64,000 nucleotides of DNA, taken from the NCBI GenBank assembly GCA_034509425.1, contig JAVTVJ010000372.1, positions 992,001 through 1,056,000 of the forward strand, given 5' to 3'. Below the pieces are notes generated by a model that saw only the letters and a list, made by a program, of their open reading frames with translations, did no database searches and was not told where the DNA came from. Within the stretch, counting starts at the first letter, position 1; each line of letters starts with the position of its first letter. Source of the DNA: Eopsaltria australis (lineage: Eukaryota > Chordata > Aves > Passeriformes > Petroicidae). The position numbers and the translations under genes are program-made. Of this stretch, positions 1 through 13,444 are shown in pieces.

Positions 1-2214
1 AGGAATGACTGAGGCTGGGTAGTGATGTTTTGCATATGGCTGTTTTGATTCTTCTCTCAGCAGAGTTTTGAAGCAGCTGGGGAATCTGACCACTGTTTCT
101 AACTGTTTGCAAAGCCAGGGCAGGCAGCAGTGCTTTGGCAGTGTTGGGCAGGGTGAGGTGTGTGAGGCTCTCCCGACAGGTACCCGGCAGCGTGGCCTCG
201 TCTCGCTCGCCTGCCTGGGAACTCCCCGGGTCAGGTTTCCCACGGGCCACCACACCTTCACTTCCACCCAGCCACTGGGACAGCCATGAGTCCACTGACA
301 CAAAAATCCCACCCCATGCTCACAGAATGCTTTGTGGTCAGATTGTTATTAACACGGATTTTCACACTCGTGATCTTGCTGTGTTTATATAAAACGTAAT
401 CGACTTTACTTGCTCGTTTTAAACTTCTAGGAAGTGCAGAGAGAATGTGACTGCATGGGAACATGCTGGACTGGCCCAAAGCAGGGGGAGTTCTCCTCTC
501 TGACTGCAAACCTGCATCTGAAATGCACGTGACAGGTTGGTGATTAGTTTAATACATCACTGAGAGGCATTCACACATGGGGTGTGCTACAGGGACCTGG
601 GAGAGCACAAACTGACCACAGTGAGATGCATATTGCAGAGGTACAAGTCTCCACAAACATCCCAACCTCGTACTCAGCCCTCGACAAGAGCCATGGGGGG
701 AGGGGGGAAGAGTCCCCCCTCCCGAGTGCTGTGAGGAGCATATCAGCTCTTCAGGAATAATAACCATTTAAGTTCATGTGACCATCTGACAATAACAGAT
801 CTGTGAACATTAATCACAGATAGCCTCTAAAAGTAGCTTCAGACACAAATTGTGGTGTTCCTCAGAATTACCAACTCCTGTTTCAATGGCAGAGTTTGTG
901 AGCGCTTGAGCTTTAATATAAAATGTATCGTGCACAGGAACTGGGAGCTTTGCGTGAACTTAAATGTCCTTTCTTCTTTCATGCATTAATATGTTGGTTT
1001 TACAATGTAATCCTTGGCTAGCCACAAAACTCTGTAGGCTTATAGATACTTGTCCCCTGTTAATGAGCCCACAAGGTTTCTTGGTGTTATGACATCAACG
1101 TGACCTCATATTTACATGGAAAAATCAGTGGCTGAAAGTATTGGTGCAAGACAAATCCTGAAATCCTTTCTCAACCAGAAACCTCATAAAAATCAGTAGG
1201 GCCAAAGATGTAGGAATTGCTCATGTAAAAATTTCAGGGCTGTTCCTTCAATCTACATATCCAAAAAACACCCATTAAAGTGTGTCAGATCAGTTTGCTT
1301 TGTGTCTTTTCTTGCCGACTTGAAAAATGCCTTGATGATTTTACAATCACAGTCCTTCAAAGACTAGCTCTGATTTGACTTAAAAAAAGCTTCATAATGC
1401 TGGCTTTGCCACACAGACTACAGTTGCCTTTGGGATGAATGAGGTACGTTCTGCCTATCGAGCCGAAATCCATGCAGCAGTGCTCAGAATTTAATGAGCA
1501 GAAAATCTTTGTTGGAAAGACAGGTTAGACTTGATTCATTTTTTTCTTAAGAAGAGAAAATATTGTCAGTAGCAGTGGGAAGGAGTCAACGTGTGTTCAC
1601 TAGTTACAGCAGTTATAAGCTCTTGTACATGAAAAAGCATTAGAACAGCATGGCTTTTACATTTTCTGGGGTGGAAAATTTAGTTACAGATTCATGTTAA
1701 ATGAACAAGTGCCATGAGCTCTTCCCACTCCTATCGACATTAAGGGGAATTTTGTCATTCATTTTCTAAGGAACAACTTTTGGTTACTCTCTTTATTCCA
1801 TGCACAAGAATGCTAACTGAGCAGCACAGGGATTTAACTTCACAACATGCTCGTGGGACGTTATAACACAGACAGTGCAGAAAACCTGATTTTAAAGATA
1901 TGTCTTAGTGCAGACACTGCTGTAGGACCAGGGAATGAGCCTATTGTGTAGACAGCAGGCAGCCATGGAAATCAAGGACCGCAGACTGAATTTAAGTGAG
2001 TTCCTGCTATAAAGCGGGAGAGGATAATGTGATTCATGGATGTATGAACAAGGAAGTAGTGAGTAGGAGTGGGGAGCTGATCTTATCTCTCCCCACTCCT
2101 CTGGTAAGACTAATACTGGCAAAGTGCATAAAGTTCTGGTGCCTGTATTTTAACTGTAAAAGCTGGAGACAGGTCAGAGAGAGGATGAGAGAAAAATGTC
2201 TCTCTCTAGTGAAA
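1..2214. other. Gene-free flank
   Basis: Mixed-composition vertebrate DNA. The open frames are short and have no splice context. I see no repeat or RNA gene that I can name. Confidence 0.5.
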
Positions 2215-2640
2215 GCCTGGAAGGGATCTCTCTGCTTACCTTATCAAAAAGATGGAGACATGACTTGATTAAAGCATACAAGTACCACCACAACAAGATA
2301 ATACCATATGCAAAAGATCTTCTTCATCTAGTGGAGAGAGCATAGCAGGAATCAACGGCTGGAAGCTGAAGCCAAACAAATTCATACAAAGAAACCCAGG
2401 CATGCATTATTAATAGTAAGAGCAATTAATCCTGGGAACTACTTACCAAAAGTAGGGCTGGATTCTCTGTCTCTTGATGTTTTTAGATCAAGATTGGATG
2501 TCTTCCTAATAGAGATGCCCCAGGCAAACCCTTATGAAAGGGAAGCAAGGTGAGACATAATAGTCCGTGATACACCATCAGACCGGTTGAGTAGATGATC
2601 CTGTTCTTACTGCTCACTGGCTCTATCTCTGTTAGTAAAT
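2215..2640 (+). repeat. Old L3-like CR1 LINE fragment, 3' region
   Basis: Recognisable decayed landmarks of an ancient amniote CR1/L3 3' end include cttgattaaagcatacaagt, acggctggaagctgaagcca, ttcatacaaa, gattctctgtctcttgatgt and atcaagattggatgtcttcc. It lacks the ATTCTATG tail typical of younger avian CR1s. Ends are approximate. Confidence 0.7.
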
Positions 2641-5600
2641 TAAAGTGTCAGGACCCAGGCCCAGACTCCAGAACACAATCATCTATGCTATTAAATTGTT
2701 AGGGTAGTCCTTCACATGTTGTTGACCAAGGTCAGCCAGCCCTCTCCCCCAGACACACTCAGCACAGCTGGGGAACAAGCACAGTCCAAGGTTACAGGAA
2801 ATTTGGACATGGGCATCATATTGTGGAGATGAAAGGAATATAATAGTGGTACAGGCTGACCAGACCACCCTTCAGTTGGCAAAATCCATTTTTGCCTGTA
2901 TTACTTGCAAAGGTTTGATTCGGCTACAGCAGCTCGAGGTTCGACACCCACCAAGAGAAATGTCTGTGAATCAAATATTCCAGAGCCGCCTCTGAGTAGG
3001 TGGAATGATGTTGACACACTCACAGCTTTGAAGAGCTCTAAAAGGGAAAAAGGAAGAATGTTTTGACATATTTTGAATATTCAGAAAGGCTAATTGTTTC
3101 CTGAAGTAACTGACATTCCATAGGAGTAGTGTATTCCTGCCCGTCATGTCCATACTAGATGGAGACATTGAAGCAGTGCTTCCCACACAGCCCTGGCAAT
3201 TAGGCAACATGGAGCCTGATGATTGGGATCTTTAAAATGTCAACACAGCTTCCTATTCCAGTGCTCACTCGGCGCTCATTAGCAGCATTGAGTTAATGTG
3301 TTTGCTGCTGCTGGTGACGATGTGCAGGGACTCAAGTGCTACCCCTCTGTGTCTGCTGTGATAGGAGAACAAGCACTGCAAGTACAAGATTTAGTACCTC
3401 ATCTCAGGGATCCCACAAGGATGCTCTTCACTGTTTCTGTGTGCTTGAAGCATTTCTTGCCTCCTGAATATTAAACAGACAGTAACCCTCAGGCTTTTTA
3501 TAGAAGAAAAAAATCCCATATTCTCTGGCTAAAGCTTTAGCAGGCTCTAAACAATTTCTACAGTGAAATTGCATCTACAATTCATTTTTTTCCAGCACTG
3601 TTGAACCTGGCAGCACAGTAAATATTGTATGGGCTACAAAGACAGTTGGTCAGTAGTTGCTGGGCTAGCACTGTGCACATCAGAGGCCCCAAATGCATTA
3701 CTTTGTCTATTGGGAGAAGTGGGACAAAGTGGAATTATAGCAAGTCCCTATGTAAAGACTTCCAGATTTCATCCCTGCTTATAAATCGACCAACACAGAA
3801 CCCCCAAGAGAAAACAAAATAGTACTGCCACTCCTTTCTAGTGGAAGAAATGAAGGCAGAAAGATCAGGTGCTTTTGGTCCATGAGATGTACAAAGAGAA
3901 TTGGAGGGCAAGTCTCCACTGCAGGTCTTGTGCAGAGACACCACGTGGTTTTATGGTCCTGGGTACCCCCAAAGCAGATGTCTTGCTCCATGCTGAATAC
4001 TGCAATGCCACGTCTGACATAACAGACAGATCTGAATGAGGGAGTTCAGCATTAGTTCCCACATCTCCCCAAATCAGCCTTTTGCTTGGTGCATATAAAA
4101 AAAACTCTCTTGTCCAAGAAAATGGAGCAGTTCTGAATCTCCCAGAGACTCTCCAAAAGAGCTCCACAGCTGCAGCAAGGGAATGCAAAAAGACCCTTTT
4201 CAGTTCTCTTCTGCAAGCCTGAAGATCCTATGCTGACAACAAGGTCATCTATCTCAGATCAAGGTTTATTATTTTTGTGAAACTCAGATCACTCAACACC
4301 TGGAGGCAATTTCCTAAGCATCTGCACTTTTACAATGTGAAGCCAAGGTGGGATGAAAGGGCAAAACCCTGTCAGCTCTCAGAAAATCTGGCACTCCTGG
4401 GCTTTGCAAGCTTGCCTTAGCTGAGTAAAGTTGCCATTTGCAGGATATCCGTGAAAAGCTTCTGGATTAAGTGAAGCAATGCTGTGGTTGTGATTTTCAC
4501 TTCATTATATGGAACACACTTATTTTAGAAAATTTCATTCACATTTCATCCTGGCCTTAAAACATTTTGTTGTCATAAAAGGTGGATATAACGCTGACAA
4601 GCAGCACTCTGAAAAGATGATACAAATACATGAGTGAGGTGTAGAGGGGCCCATGGTTTGGCCACCACTCATCCCAGACTAGATTGCACTCGTGCAGTCA
4701 CAGCTCAGGCATGGCTCAGGAGCTGAACCACTGCCCACAGGCATTTAGGATGGGGCCACTCAGTTCTGGGGAGAAGGCTGCTTACCTGCGTGGCCATGAG
4801 GAATGCCACAACTCTAGGCCATGGGGCAGAAAGCAATCCTTGAACTACTTTCTTATTCACAGTGGTGCCATCTTGGGACTTATCTTGCCAGGACATGAGA
4901 GGAAAGCAGCAAATGAAGCTCTCAGAAGCAATTCAAACATCAGGACTTAGCAGGAAAAAAGTAATTATTAAATTTATTACACTAAGTTTAGGTGTCTACA
5001 TCTCAGTGTCAACACATGAGGTAAAGGAGAAGTTGTTTTTGTCACCCGAGACCTTCTTGGTGCTCTCTCTGGCTCCTAGACAACAGTGCAAACATATTTG
5101 GGACTGTGTTGTGTCAATTCCCACATCACCACATAAAAGTCTTGTGCATCCCAGGACACGTGTCTGGCCAGCTGAGCTGAACCTGCAGCCCCTCCTAATA
5201 CAGAGCTGAAACCTACCCTAAACTTCTAAAGGATTAATTTTTAAATTCTTAATAAATGTCATTAATTTAAAAAGACATACAAATAAAATCATATATTGGT
5301 CTTTTAATTAAGATAATTATAAAGATTGGAATGCTACTCTTAGTTGTTTTTTTTCAAAGCATAGAGAGGTATCTCAGATATCAAGGGCTACCAGTGTGGA
5401 TTTCCATACTTTGTATTACTCTTCATTCTGCAATTCTGAAGCTTTGCCCATGTGAGATGGCATTGCATTTTCAAAGAAGGTCATGGGTAGATCATGTCTC
5501 TGGTTGCAGCACTGGTCTCTAGCGCTTTTTAGTATTTTTATAGAGCATAGAAAGCAAATGTGGGGATAAATTCCCAGGACATATCTACGCTGCTGCTGCC

Positions 5601-5780
5601 TCCTCTATGACAGTGACATTGAGTTTCCCAGCCTGAGGCTCTGCAGTGTGAGAACTTCCAGCAGAAGAAACAAAGGGACAATTGTAAGAAGAGATTGGTT
5701 TGGCAAATAGATGAGTAAGAGTCTTTACTGGGCACATTCAGAGTTGCCAAGCTGAGCCTGAACACATGAGCTGGCCTCTG
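2641..5780. other. Gene-free stretch
   Basis: No coding, RNA or repeat element that I can support. Open frames here are at most 115 codons and without family resemblance. A very AT-rich patch lies at about 5220-5340. Confidence 0.45.
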
Positions 5781-5783
5781 CCA

Positions 5784-5819
5784 GGACATGTCCATGTCCA
5801 TGTCCATGTGCATGTCCAG
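5784..5819. repeat. Short CATGTC hexamer repeat
   Basis: About five copies of (catgtc) with one variant. It begins with GGACATGTCC, which fits the p53 half-site pattern RRRCWWGYYY. This is probably a simple repeat, with coincidental motif content. Confidence 0.6.
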
Positions 5820-5894
5820 TCTCGTGATGGACAGGTTGTCAGGCAGGCTGTGCCTGATGCAGAGATCTCCACTCTGCTGTTGATGGTCTACTGT

Positions 5895-5942
5895 ATCAGA
5901 ATCACAGAGGGATTCTCAAGTTGGAAGGGGCCCATAGCTGGG
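5895..5942 (-). repeat. Short CR1 3' tail remnant
   Basis: The string atcagaatcacagagggatt, followed by ctcaagttggaaggggccca, resembles the reverse complement of a CR1 3' end. It is short and has no clear continuation, so confidence is limited. Confidence 0.45.
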
Positions 5943-5949
5943 TCACAGA

Positions 5950-7690
5950 ATGTCTTGAAGTGATGAGAGATTCTGGGAGCATCCCTCACCTCATCGTTGT
6001 CATCCCAGTTTTTGGGTTTTGTCTTCTTACTTCTGTAACACTTTCAGCATGTGCTGCTAAGCTGGGTCCAGTTTTGAACCACACATCCTTGGAAACTGGA
6101 GCAACCCTGTCTCAACCATACATTCAGAAACTTGGGACACTAAATGGGACACTTGGGACACCCCGTGCATCTTGGATTAGGCAGTCTTTCACTAGTCACA
6201 GCAGCAAGCTTTAACAACATGTTTTAAATGAACAGACCTTTATGAGAGGGAAGGGAGGGAAGGAAACAGAAGGAAGCAACAGTCTGGGAAATCTGAATTA
6301 ACATCCAGCCAGCGCCAGCCTTGCCCCTCAGCAGAGTTATAAAGGAATTAGCCTGGACTCATCTTTCTGCTTGCACTTGTGACAGTGCCAAAGGGACGGC
6401 ACTGCCCTCCTGCCTGGTCCCATTCACCTTGAAATATGCATGTGCTCAGGGTGTTTCAGTGGGGTGACTGCTCTGGCCATTCCCAGGGCTCTGAGTATCC
6501 CATGGACAATGTTCCCAGCCCTGCTGCTGGTGTCCCCATGGAATCATCAGGCCAGGCAGGTGCTCCCAGTTGCCCCAGACTGGTGCCCAGTAGCCTCCAT
6601 TGCACAAGTTTTGCCAGGGGTGCTGTGGCTCATGCAGTACCAGCTCTTGCTTACAGCCAGGGACCTTCTCCCTTCTGCAGTCATCACTCACTTAGGCCAC
6701 ATCTGGGCCACCCACCCACAGCTCCCTTGAGAAGCTGGGGATGCCTCTTCTCCAGGCTCCCCAATGGGGCTGCTGAGCTCCACACATTTTAAGACACCAG
6801 CATCGTGTTTACAAGGCTTCTGGGTGCAGCAGTTGTCTTCTACCATGTGTTTTCATTGTACCAAGGCCAAAAATCCATCAAGTTTCTAGTTATTACTATT
6901 GCAAGTGACAATGATGATTTCAGTGATACAATAATACATGGTCTGTGAGGGATTGTAACTCTACCTAATGCCCAGAGGTGATGGGAGAGCAAAGAGGGTG
7001 GTGAGCTGAAGACAGCAATGCAAGCAGTGAACTGGTAGAGCACTGGGCACTGGTGGAGAATGTGGATGATATCCCTCAGCCCCCTGATGCCCAAGAAGAG
7101 GGAAGTGTGCTCAGGTACAGGAGAAAGAATGACACAAAAGGAGGTAAGGAAAGAAAACACAGAGAAAAAGGGGGGGGAAGAGTGGGCTGAGCACATGATA
7201 CGAAACGGGTCAAAAGAGCAGGATGAGGTAGAGAAACAGCCCACCTGAGACACTGTGCAGCCATTTCCTACTCACACTGTTTCATTTTCCCTGAGGATAC
7301 CCCAGCATTTTTCCTTCTTCCCCTAAAGTCTTCACTAGTGGCACACTCTGTGACCCTGGGGCTGCAGGCCAGGACACCTCCTGCCTGGACAGCCACAATG
7401 GCACCAGGGCTAGTGACACCCAAAAGAGCCTGGAAATACTTGTTTCCACCCTCAGCATGCTTTGGCACTGGTATTAGCCTTGAAGGTCCTTATATCAAGG
7501 ACAAAATGCATTTGGTTCAGGTTTGCCAAGTGCTATTATAACCCATATTTGTGTTTCTCCAAAGCTTTCCTACCAAGTCCTGGGATATATTCTCCCTCTT
7601 ATTCCACGTTACAGAAACTCCCTTCGAGTTGTCTCCCCTCCCTCACACACAGAGGATTCGGGGTTCAGTGAGTTCCTCCCAGCACTCAGA
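5950..7690. other. Gene-free stretch
   Basis: Includes a purine-rich patch at about 6240-6275 and several unremarkable open frames. No gene, RNA or named repeat is supported. Confidence 0.4.
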
Positions 7691-8345
7691 TTTCTGAGCA
7701 GTGGGCCGTGGGCACTGTACCTTGCAGCGCGCTCGCTCCCGTGCGAGGCGCGGAGCCGCAGCGCGCCGTGGGTGGCACATGCGAGTGACAAGGTACAAAG
7801 CTCAGGCTGCTCCGACTCCCTCGGAGCCCAGCTGGCCTCTGGGCAGAGCTGCTGGCCCAGCCCGGGAGCGCAGACATGGAGCTGCAGGGTTTGATAAGGG
7901 CGTGTGAGAGATGCTGAGAGCGAGCCGGCGGCGGGACCTGCGGACACCCCTCTCCCAGTGCCCCCGGAGCTGACTCATGGACATGCACTAATCAAGGGAA
8001 ACGTGAAATATTTGACATTCCTCGCACCCTCTCACAGCAGAAAAACTACAGTAATCAAGTGAAATGTGAAATATTTGACATTCCCCGCTCTCTGTCACAG
8101 CAAGAAATGCACTGGGTTTTGTGCCCTGCAGGCACCTCGCTCCCCAAAGTCCGCGTTCCTCGCAGCACGGAAACGACCCGTGGTGTTTCAGCCGAGAAGG
8201 GAAATACCTGAGCCGTGCCAAGGACGGTGTGGGATGAGGAGGAGGAGAAGAGCAAACAGCCTTGGGCACCCAGGGCTGGGCGAGGCCATCCTTGCGCCGG
8301 GGACGCGCTGGCAGCCCCGCGGGCATGGGGATGGAGCGGCAGTGC
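7690..8345. other. Orphan CpG-rich patch
   Basis: Locally raised G+C and CpG (for example around 7725-7775, 7920-7970 and 8265-8335) in an AT-rich neighbourhood, with no recognisable exon. It contains TGACTCA, the AP-1 consensus, at 7971-7977 just before a tandem repeat. It could be a distal regulatory element, an unannotated promoter or the remains of an old GC-rich insertion. Confidence 0.4.
7990..8107. repeat. 63-bp tandem duplication, two units
   Basis: Units start at 7990 and 8053 with aatcaagggaaacgtgaaat and aatcaagtgaaatgtgaaat. Both continue atttgacattcc and ctcacagca-type sequence. Differences are scattered, so the duplication is not recent. Confidence 0.8.
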
Positions 8346-8423
8346 CAGGTTTCTCGCAGCCAACAGTGAAGAGTTGTGAGATGAAATGGAGACTGCTTTC
8401 CACGTGGAAGAGTCCTGATTCAC

Positions 8424-8426
<3 letters not shown>

Positions 8427-8454
<28 letters not shown>
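8427..8454. repeat. 28-nt poly(A) run
   Basis: An uninterrupted run of A directly after the CpG-rich patch. It could be a simple repeat or the tail of an old retroposed copy. No parent transcript is recognised upstream, and I could not find a matching target-site duplication. Confidence 0.85.
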
Positions 8455-8496
8455 TCGGTCTGCTGCCACATGCCGAGCTTGGCCCTGTTACAATCT

Positions 8497-8530
8497 GTGA
8501 TTTTTGTGTGATTTTTGTGTGTGATTTTTG
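8497..8530. repeat. Short (gtgtgattttt) tandem repeat
   Basis: Three near-identical units of about 11-13 bp, tgtgatttttg repeated with one extra gt. Confidence 0.7.
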
Positions 8531-8769
8531 AGCAGCCCTCCCCGTGGCTGAGCAGCCATCAGCCATTTTGTGCTTAGGTACAGATTAAAGGATGTCTTAT
8601 CTTTGTTTTCCTATCGTCTGTCATCTCCTTACCACGTACAGCTGATCTTTATACATCCTTTCCTTACAGGGAAAGGAAAAACACCCAAGAATTCACTTGT
8701 ATTGCATCGAAGAGAATGTTTTAAAAAGCCCCAAACAACAAAACCACAAACCCCCCACTCTGCCTCTGT

Positions 8770-8793
8770 TCCTCCTTCCCTCCCTCCCTCCCT
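8770..8793. repeat. (TCCC)n simple repeat
   Basis: A short run of tccc units inside a pyrimidine-rich stretch. Confidence 0.7.
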
Positions 8794-8799
8794 CAGGTG

Positions 8800-11700
8800 G
8801 AGAAGAGATTTTGGGACTTTGCAATATCATCCTGGCAGTTTGAGCTCCTGTTTCAATTGAGTGTCTTCATTAAATGAATCTTACTGAAATCTGCTTCTCC
8901 ATCACCAGAAGAACCATCCTGGACAAATCCCACCTCTCCCCCTTCTGTAAATGGCTGTGATGATCTCACTCACCTGCACTGGACCTGCATGGCTTAAAGC
9001 TAGCAACAATGCAGAGAAATCAAATTAGCATTTTCACCATTTCTTTCTCAGATTCTTATTTCCTGATTTCTCTTTCTTACCTACATAGGAGGAAAGAAAG
9101 TGAAAGCCTTTCTGCCTGTGAGACAATTAATTCCTCTTGTTAATTATGAGGGTGTTTTGCCATGTGGTTTAACTTCTACCCAGGTTGTCTTCTGCTTCTC
9201 CCACTACTTCTCAAAACCTTTAAAATATGTAATGTGTTATTGCTTCATGGGCTCATTGACTCCCACATTGTGCTGGGATATGCTCCCATGTGAATACCTA
9301 TTAAGTCAAGCTTTTTAAAAATTAAAGGGGCTTTAAGCAATCCTTCTCCCTGCCAGTCCTGGTTGCATTGCTGAGGACAGACAGGGCTGAGGCTGCCCCT
9401 CTGCCCCCTTCCCACGGGGTCTAGGTTGCTTGAATCCCTGCCTCCCTCAGCAAGGCTGCTTTTTTGGGACCAATTTCTTCATTTATCACCTCTGCATCAG
9501 CTGTTTCCATTGTTGAAATGTGAAAGGAAACCACTCCACAAGTACCCCAAAAACTAGAGAGGGTTAAAAGTTTCCTACAGAAACCTTCTCTGTCTGAAAA
9601 TTTTGGTTAATATGGACCAAAATTATTTTTTAGACTATGTGTATCTGTTTTAGAGGGGGGAAAAAAAGAAGGATTTTTTGCTGAACACAGGAGAATATTA
9701 TTGCACAAAGGTAACTAACAGATCTTTGCCTAGACCTTTGCCTAGACCAGAATTCAAATGTTCTCTCTACGAATAGCTGGACATGAGAATAGGGACTTGA
9801 CTTTTCCTCTATAATCTATATCTGAGTATGAAAACAACATTTCCTGTTTAGGCAGAGATTGAATAAACAGTTAGAGGGGAAATTTTGCCTTAGGTTGAGC
9901 GAAGAAACAGAAGTTTGGGGTTTCTGGAGATGAGAAATACTTTTGTTAACATCTAAGATATTTTTGATCTAAACCAACATGTCTCTTGGGGGAAATAGAA
10001 CCTAAAACTTCAAAGGCTTTCTTTGGTGAATTTAGGATAATTTTTAAATTCAAGATGGCTTTCTGCAGTGAAAAGTAAAAGGTTTCGTTTAGCAAAAGCC
10101 AGGAAGGAATACCAAAGTAATATTTTCAAAAAATATGCCTCCATTTTGAGGGTCAATATTTTTGGGCCAAACTTAACCCAGATTTATTAGTAGAGTTATT
10201 CTTTCTAAAGATATTTTGATTTTGGTGGGGTTTTTTTGTTTGTTTTGGGTTTTGGTAGGTTTTCTTTTCTTTTTTTTATGGAAAAAACATACTGTTTGTA
10301 AAACTAAATTTAGAAAGCTTCCATGTCCTTTCACCACATCTGGAATAAGGATTGTGACCATTTGGTCATGCTGAAGTAGGTGAGAGGCTTCTCCCTCACT
10401 CCTATTATTTTTTCTTCTCTAAAAATAGTGGTTTCCTCCTGTGGTGAAACAACAGGTTTCTCATTGGATTTGTTGCCAGGCTGTGACCTGTCTCTCAGGG
10501 GGATGAACTCCACTGCAAACCTACCCTCTCATTTAATGCCTGGCCAAGGCATAGAAGCAGTTTTGAATGGGAAGACTGTCAACAAACCCCCATGCCCTTT
10601 CCAATCCTCTGGCATTCACCAGGCTGCAGACAAAGAAAGAGGTGGCAGAGGAATTATCTCAGGCAGTGCCACAGTCTCTTTGGCAACTAATTCCTGAGGG
10701 AAGCAAGGAAAAATTGTCCTCCAGGTTTGAGGCTCTTGCTGTCCAAGGAAGGGAACAAAACACAAATGCACTACTTTTGGTGAGCTACCTGTAGGTAAAA
10801 GCATGTTTAATTTCTTGAGCTGGATATCAGTTACACTATTGTGAGTAATATCAGAAGGATTATGGCGATTTTGCCACTCCTGCAGAGTCAGAGGATGGTG
10901 AACTGAAATCGCTGCCCTGATCTGCTCTGCCTGTTTGCTCTTGTGAAAAGGCTGGGGACTGGTTTTCAAGTGGGACAGGTTTTTGAGGGCTCACTGTCAA
11001 CAGCTGTAAGTGCTTTCAGCACAGCTCACACCCAAAGGCAGGTCAGCGAGCATTATTTTTTCTTCCCTTGGAAATATACTGAGCGACGCCAGAGATGCAA
11101 TTTTATGTAACGCAGTGATGTGGTACAGCACTCTGCAGGCAATTTAGGGGCCTTGTGATCCAGACTGGCATGAAGAGGCAAGGTTACTTTATTAAGTACT
11201 CACTCCTTCCTCTACGGTATCATGAAAACAGAAAGTTTTACATGACCTCAGCTCCAGGCATGCTGGTTTTCAGTGGCAGTGTGGTGCACTGATGCACATG
11301 GCAACTCCAGTTTCACAGCCAAAGCAAGTGCCACAGCTTTCCCTATATTTTTACGACCAAGATGCTGCCATGCATATGATTGTATCCTTAGATTTTATAA
11401 CAGTTTCCTTCTGTGGGCAGAAACCTTAGAGCCTCCCAGATTAGTATCATTAAACCAAAGTAAATGCCAAGGGAATAAGGGCTGCAGTATAAACTGCCTA
11501 AACTCTGACTCCTCAGTGGATACCTTGCTGTTGTAAGAACCACCAGAGTCAGAGTGGGACCCTGAGTGCCCAGCCATTGCCTCCAGGCTGTTGTGGGGAA
11601 AGCAAAGGCTCATCTTGCCACCTGCTAATTCTCGAAAGTGCAATGTGAAATACAACATCTGAAAGGGCAGGACCGAGCTTTACATCACTTTTTAATTCAA

Positions 11701-13440
11701 TGGCTCGTTCATTCAAATGAGATTTACAAAGACATTATGCAATTTTGCAGCACGCAGTCATCAAGGTTGTGTAATGAATATCCAACTCACAGCCTGAGAG
11801 CTTTAATTGGATGTAGATCATCTCATGACCATGGTCGGGAAGCAAACAGGGGCTGTGCACCAGCCGAGCTCATAAAAATGTGTTGAAGTCTCTGACTCAG
11901 TTGTTGTCATATAAAAAGAAATGCTAAAGAATTGTGAAACCTTGTGAGTTATGCAAGGTGGGAGTTTAATTACTATTATTGAATTTATACATTTTTTGCA
12001 CTGCTAGTAGCTTTTAATTCTCATTACATTTTGAGCACTTGATAATTAGAAATAAGAACTGCAGGTAAATTTGTCCTTGATACTGCTTTTAGAGTAATGG
12101 AAAATTAAGCCTATACGTACAGCTTATTTTACAGAGATATTTTAATTCATACAATGAAAAAGAAAAGCTAACAAAAATCTTATTTACTCTTTCTCCCTGA
12201 GAACTTGTCAAAGAGATGAAACATTTCTCATTAGCAGTGTTTTAACTTCTACTAGAAAGGTTTTCCCTCCTTGAAAGACTCCTAAAAGCATTTATTTATG
12301 TTACTAAAAAGCATTTTTTGAAGTTATAACACACACACACACATCTATTTTCCAGCTTGTAGTTTATTTGGAATACTGACGTAGTTTCTTGCAAATAAAA
12401 GGTGTAAAAAAGGTAAAAGTACAATATTTATTGCTAAATGTATGAAAATCTAATAATAAAAACTTGACACAGTTAATTGGAAGAAAAAAATATTTATTTC
12501 TCATTTAATTGTACATCTATCATCAGGAAGAAAAAACAGAAACTTAAGTATGCCTCATTATCTTCCAAAGTTTTTGAGTGCTAATGGAGTGAAAGACAGA
12601 ATGCTTTGAATTTTTTTTTACATGGACATCTGCAACTATTCTTATAGAAAATACCAGAAGAAAAACAAGCAAAAATGCATTTGATAATGCTTCATACTTG
12701 CACTTGTAAACATGGCATAAGCACTCAACACAAGGAAATGGACGTCAGTTCTGTGGAGTTACAGAAAGAAACATAATGTACTCTAGCCCAGAAAAATTAT
12801 GATTATTTCAAGTAATGCTGACCTCGGTCTCTCTTGTCCCTTAACAAATTCTTCATGCCCATGGCAGTGACAGTCATTTCTCAGTTACATTTCTGTTGCC
12901 ACTACTGGGTTCAATTTACTTATTTGCTTTATTAGGTGGCTAACGACTTGTGTGAATTAAAGTGTCTGTGATTATCAATATCAGTATTGCTCAATACTCA
13001 GGATTGAATCTCCATTGATTTTATTAACCAGCAAGAAGTACAGAGCCTAAACTGTGGTAGCAGGGGAGGAAAAAAGTATCACATTGGTCTCCCTGTATTT
13101 TTATAGTTATCACTTTCCACTCAGTCTGCGCTCTGCACATCCTCAGGGCTGCAGCAATTCATTCTGGTGACTGATCTCTGTTTAATAATTTAATTTCTTT
13201 GTTTCTCATGTAGTGGAGTGATGGCACATATAAACAAAGCATGTCAATTTGATTTGAGTATTTTGACTTCTCTGACATCTTTACAGCTTAAGCACAACAA
13301 TAATAAATCTCTGCCATTATTTATTTTTTGCACCCAAAAGCCCTGGCCAAGCCCAGGAGATGAATGTAACTTATTTCTGCACAAAAGTGATGATTAGGTT
13401 TTTGCCCTAAAGGTTCAAGGTGGCTATAAAAACAATTGAG
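8800..13440. other. Gene-free, partly AT-rich stretch
   Basis: Contains a short 12-bp tandem repeat (ctttgcctagac, 9724-9747), a T-rich patch at 10230-10280 and an (AC)n repeat at 12330-12344. The part from about 11640 to 12700 is AT-rich with many ATTA-type motifs and short structured-looking strings. It could hold conserved non-coding elements, but this cannot be judged without alignment. Confidence 0.4.
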
Positions 13441-13444
13441 TCAC

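Noticed and set aside
5784..5819. p53 response element
   Set aside because: Only one perfect half-site (GGACATGTCC) is present; the rest is the hexamer repeat, so a functional site is not supported.
8055..8471. 138-codon minus-strand frame with a poly-Phe run
   Set aside because: The Phe run is the 28-nt A tract read backwards; the rest overlaps the 63-bp repeat.
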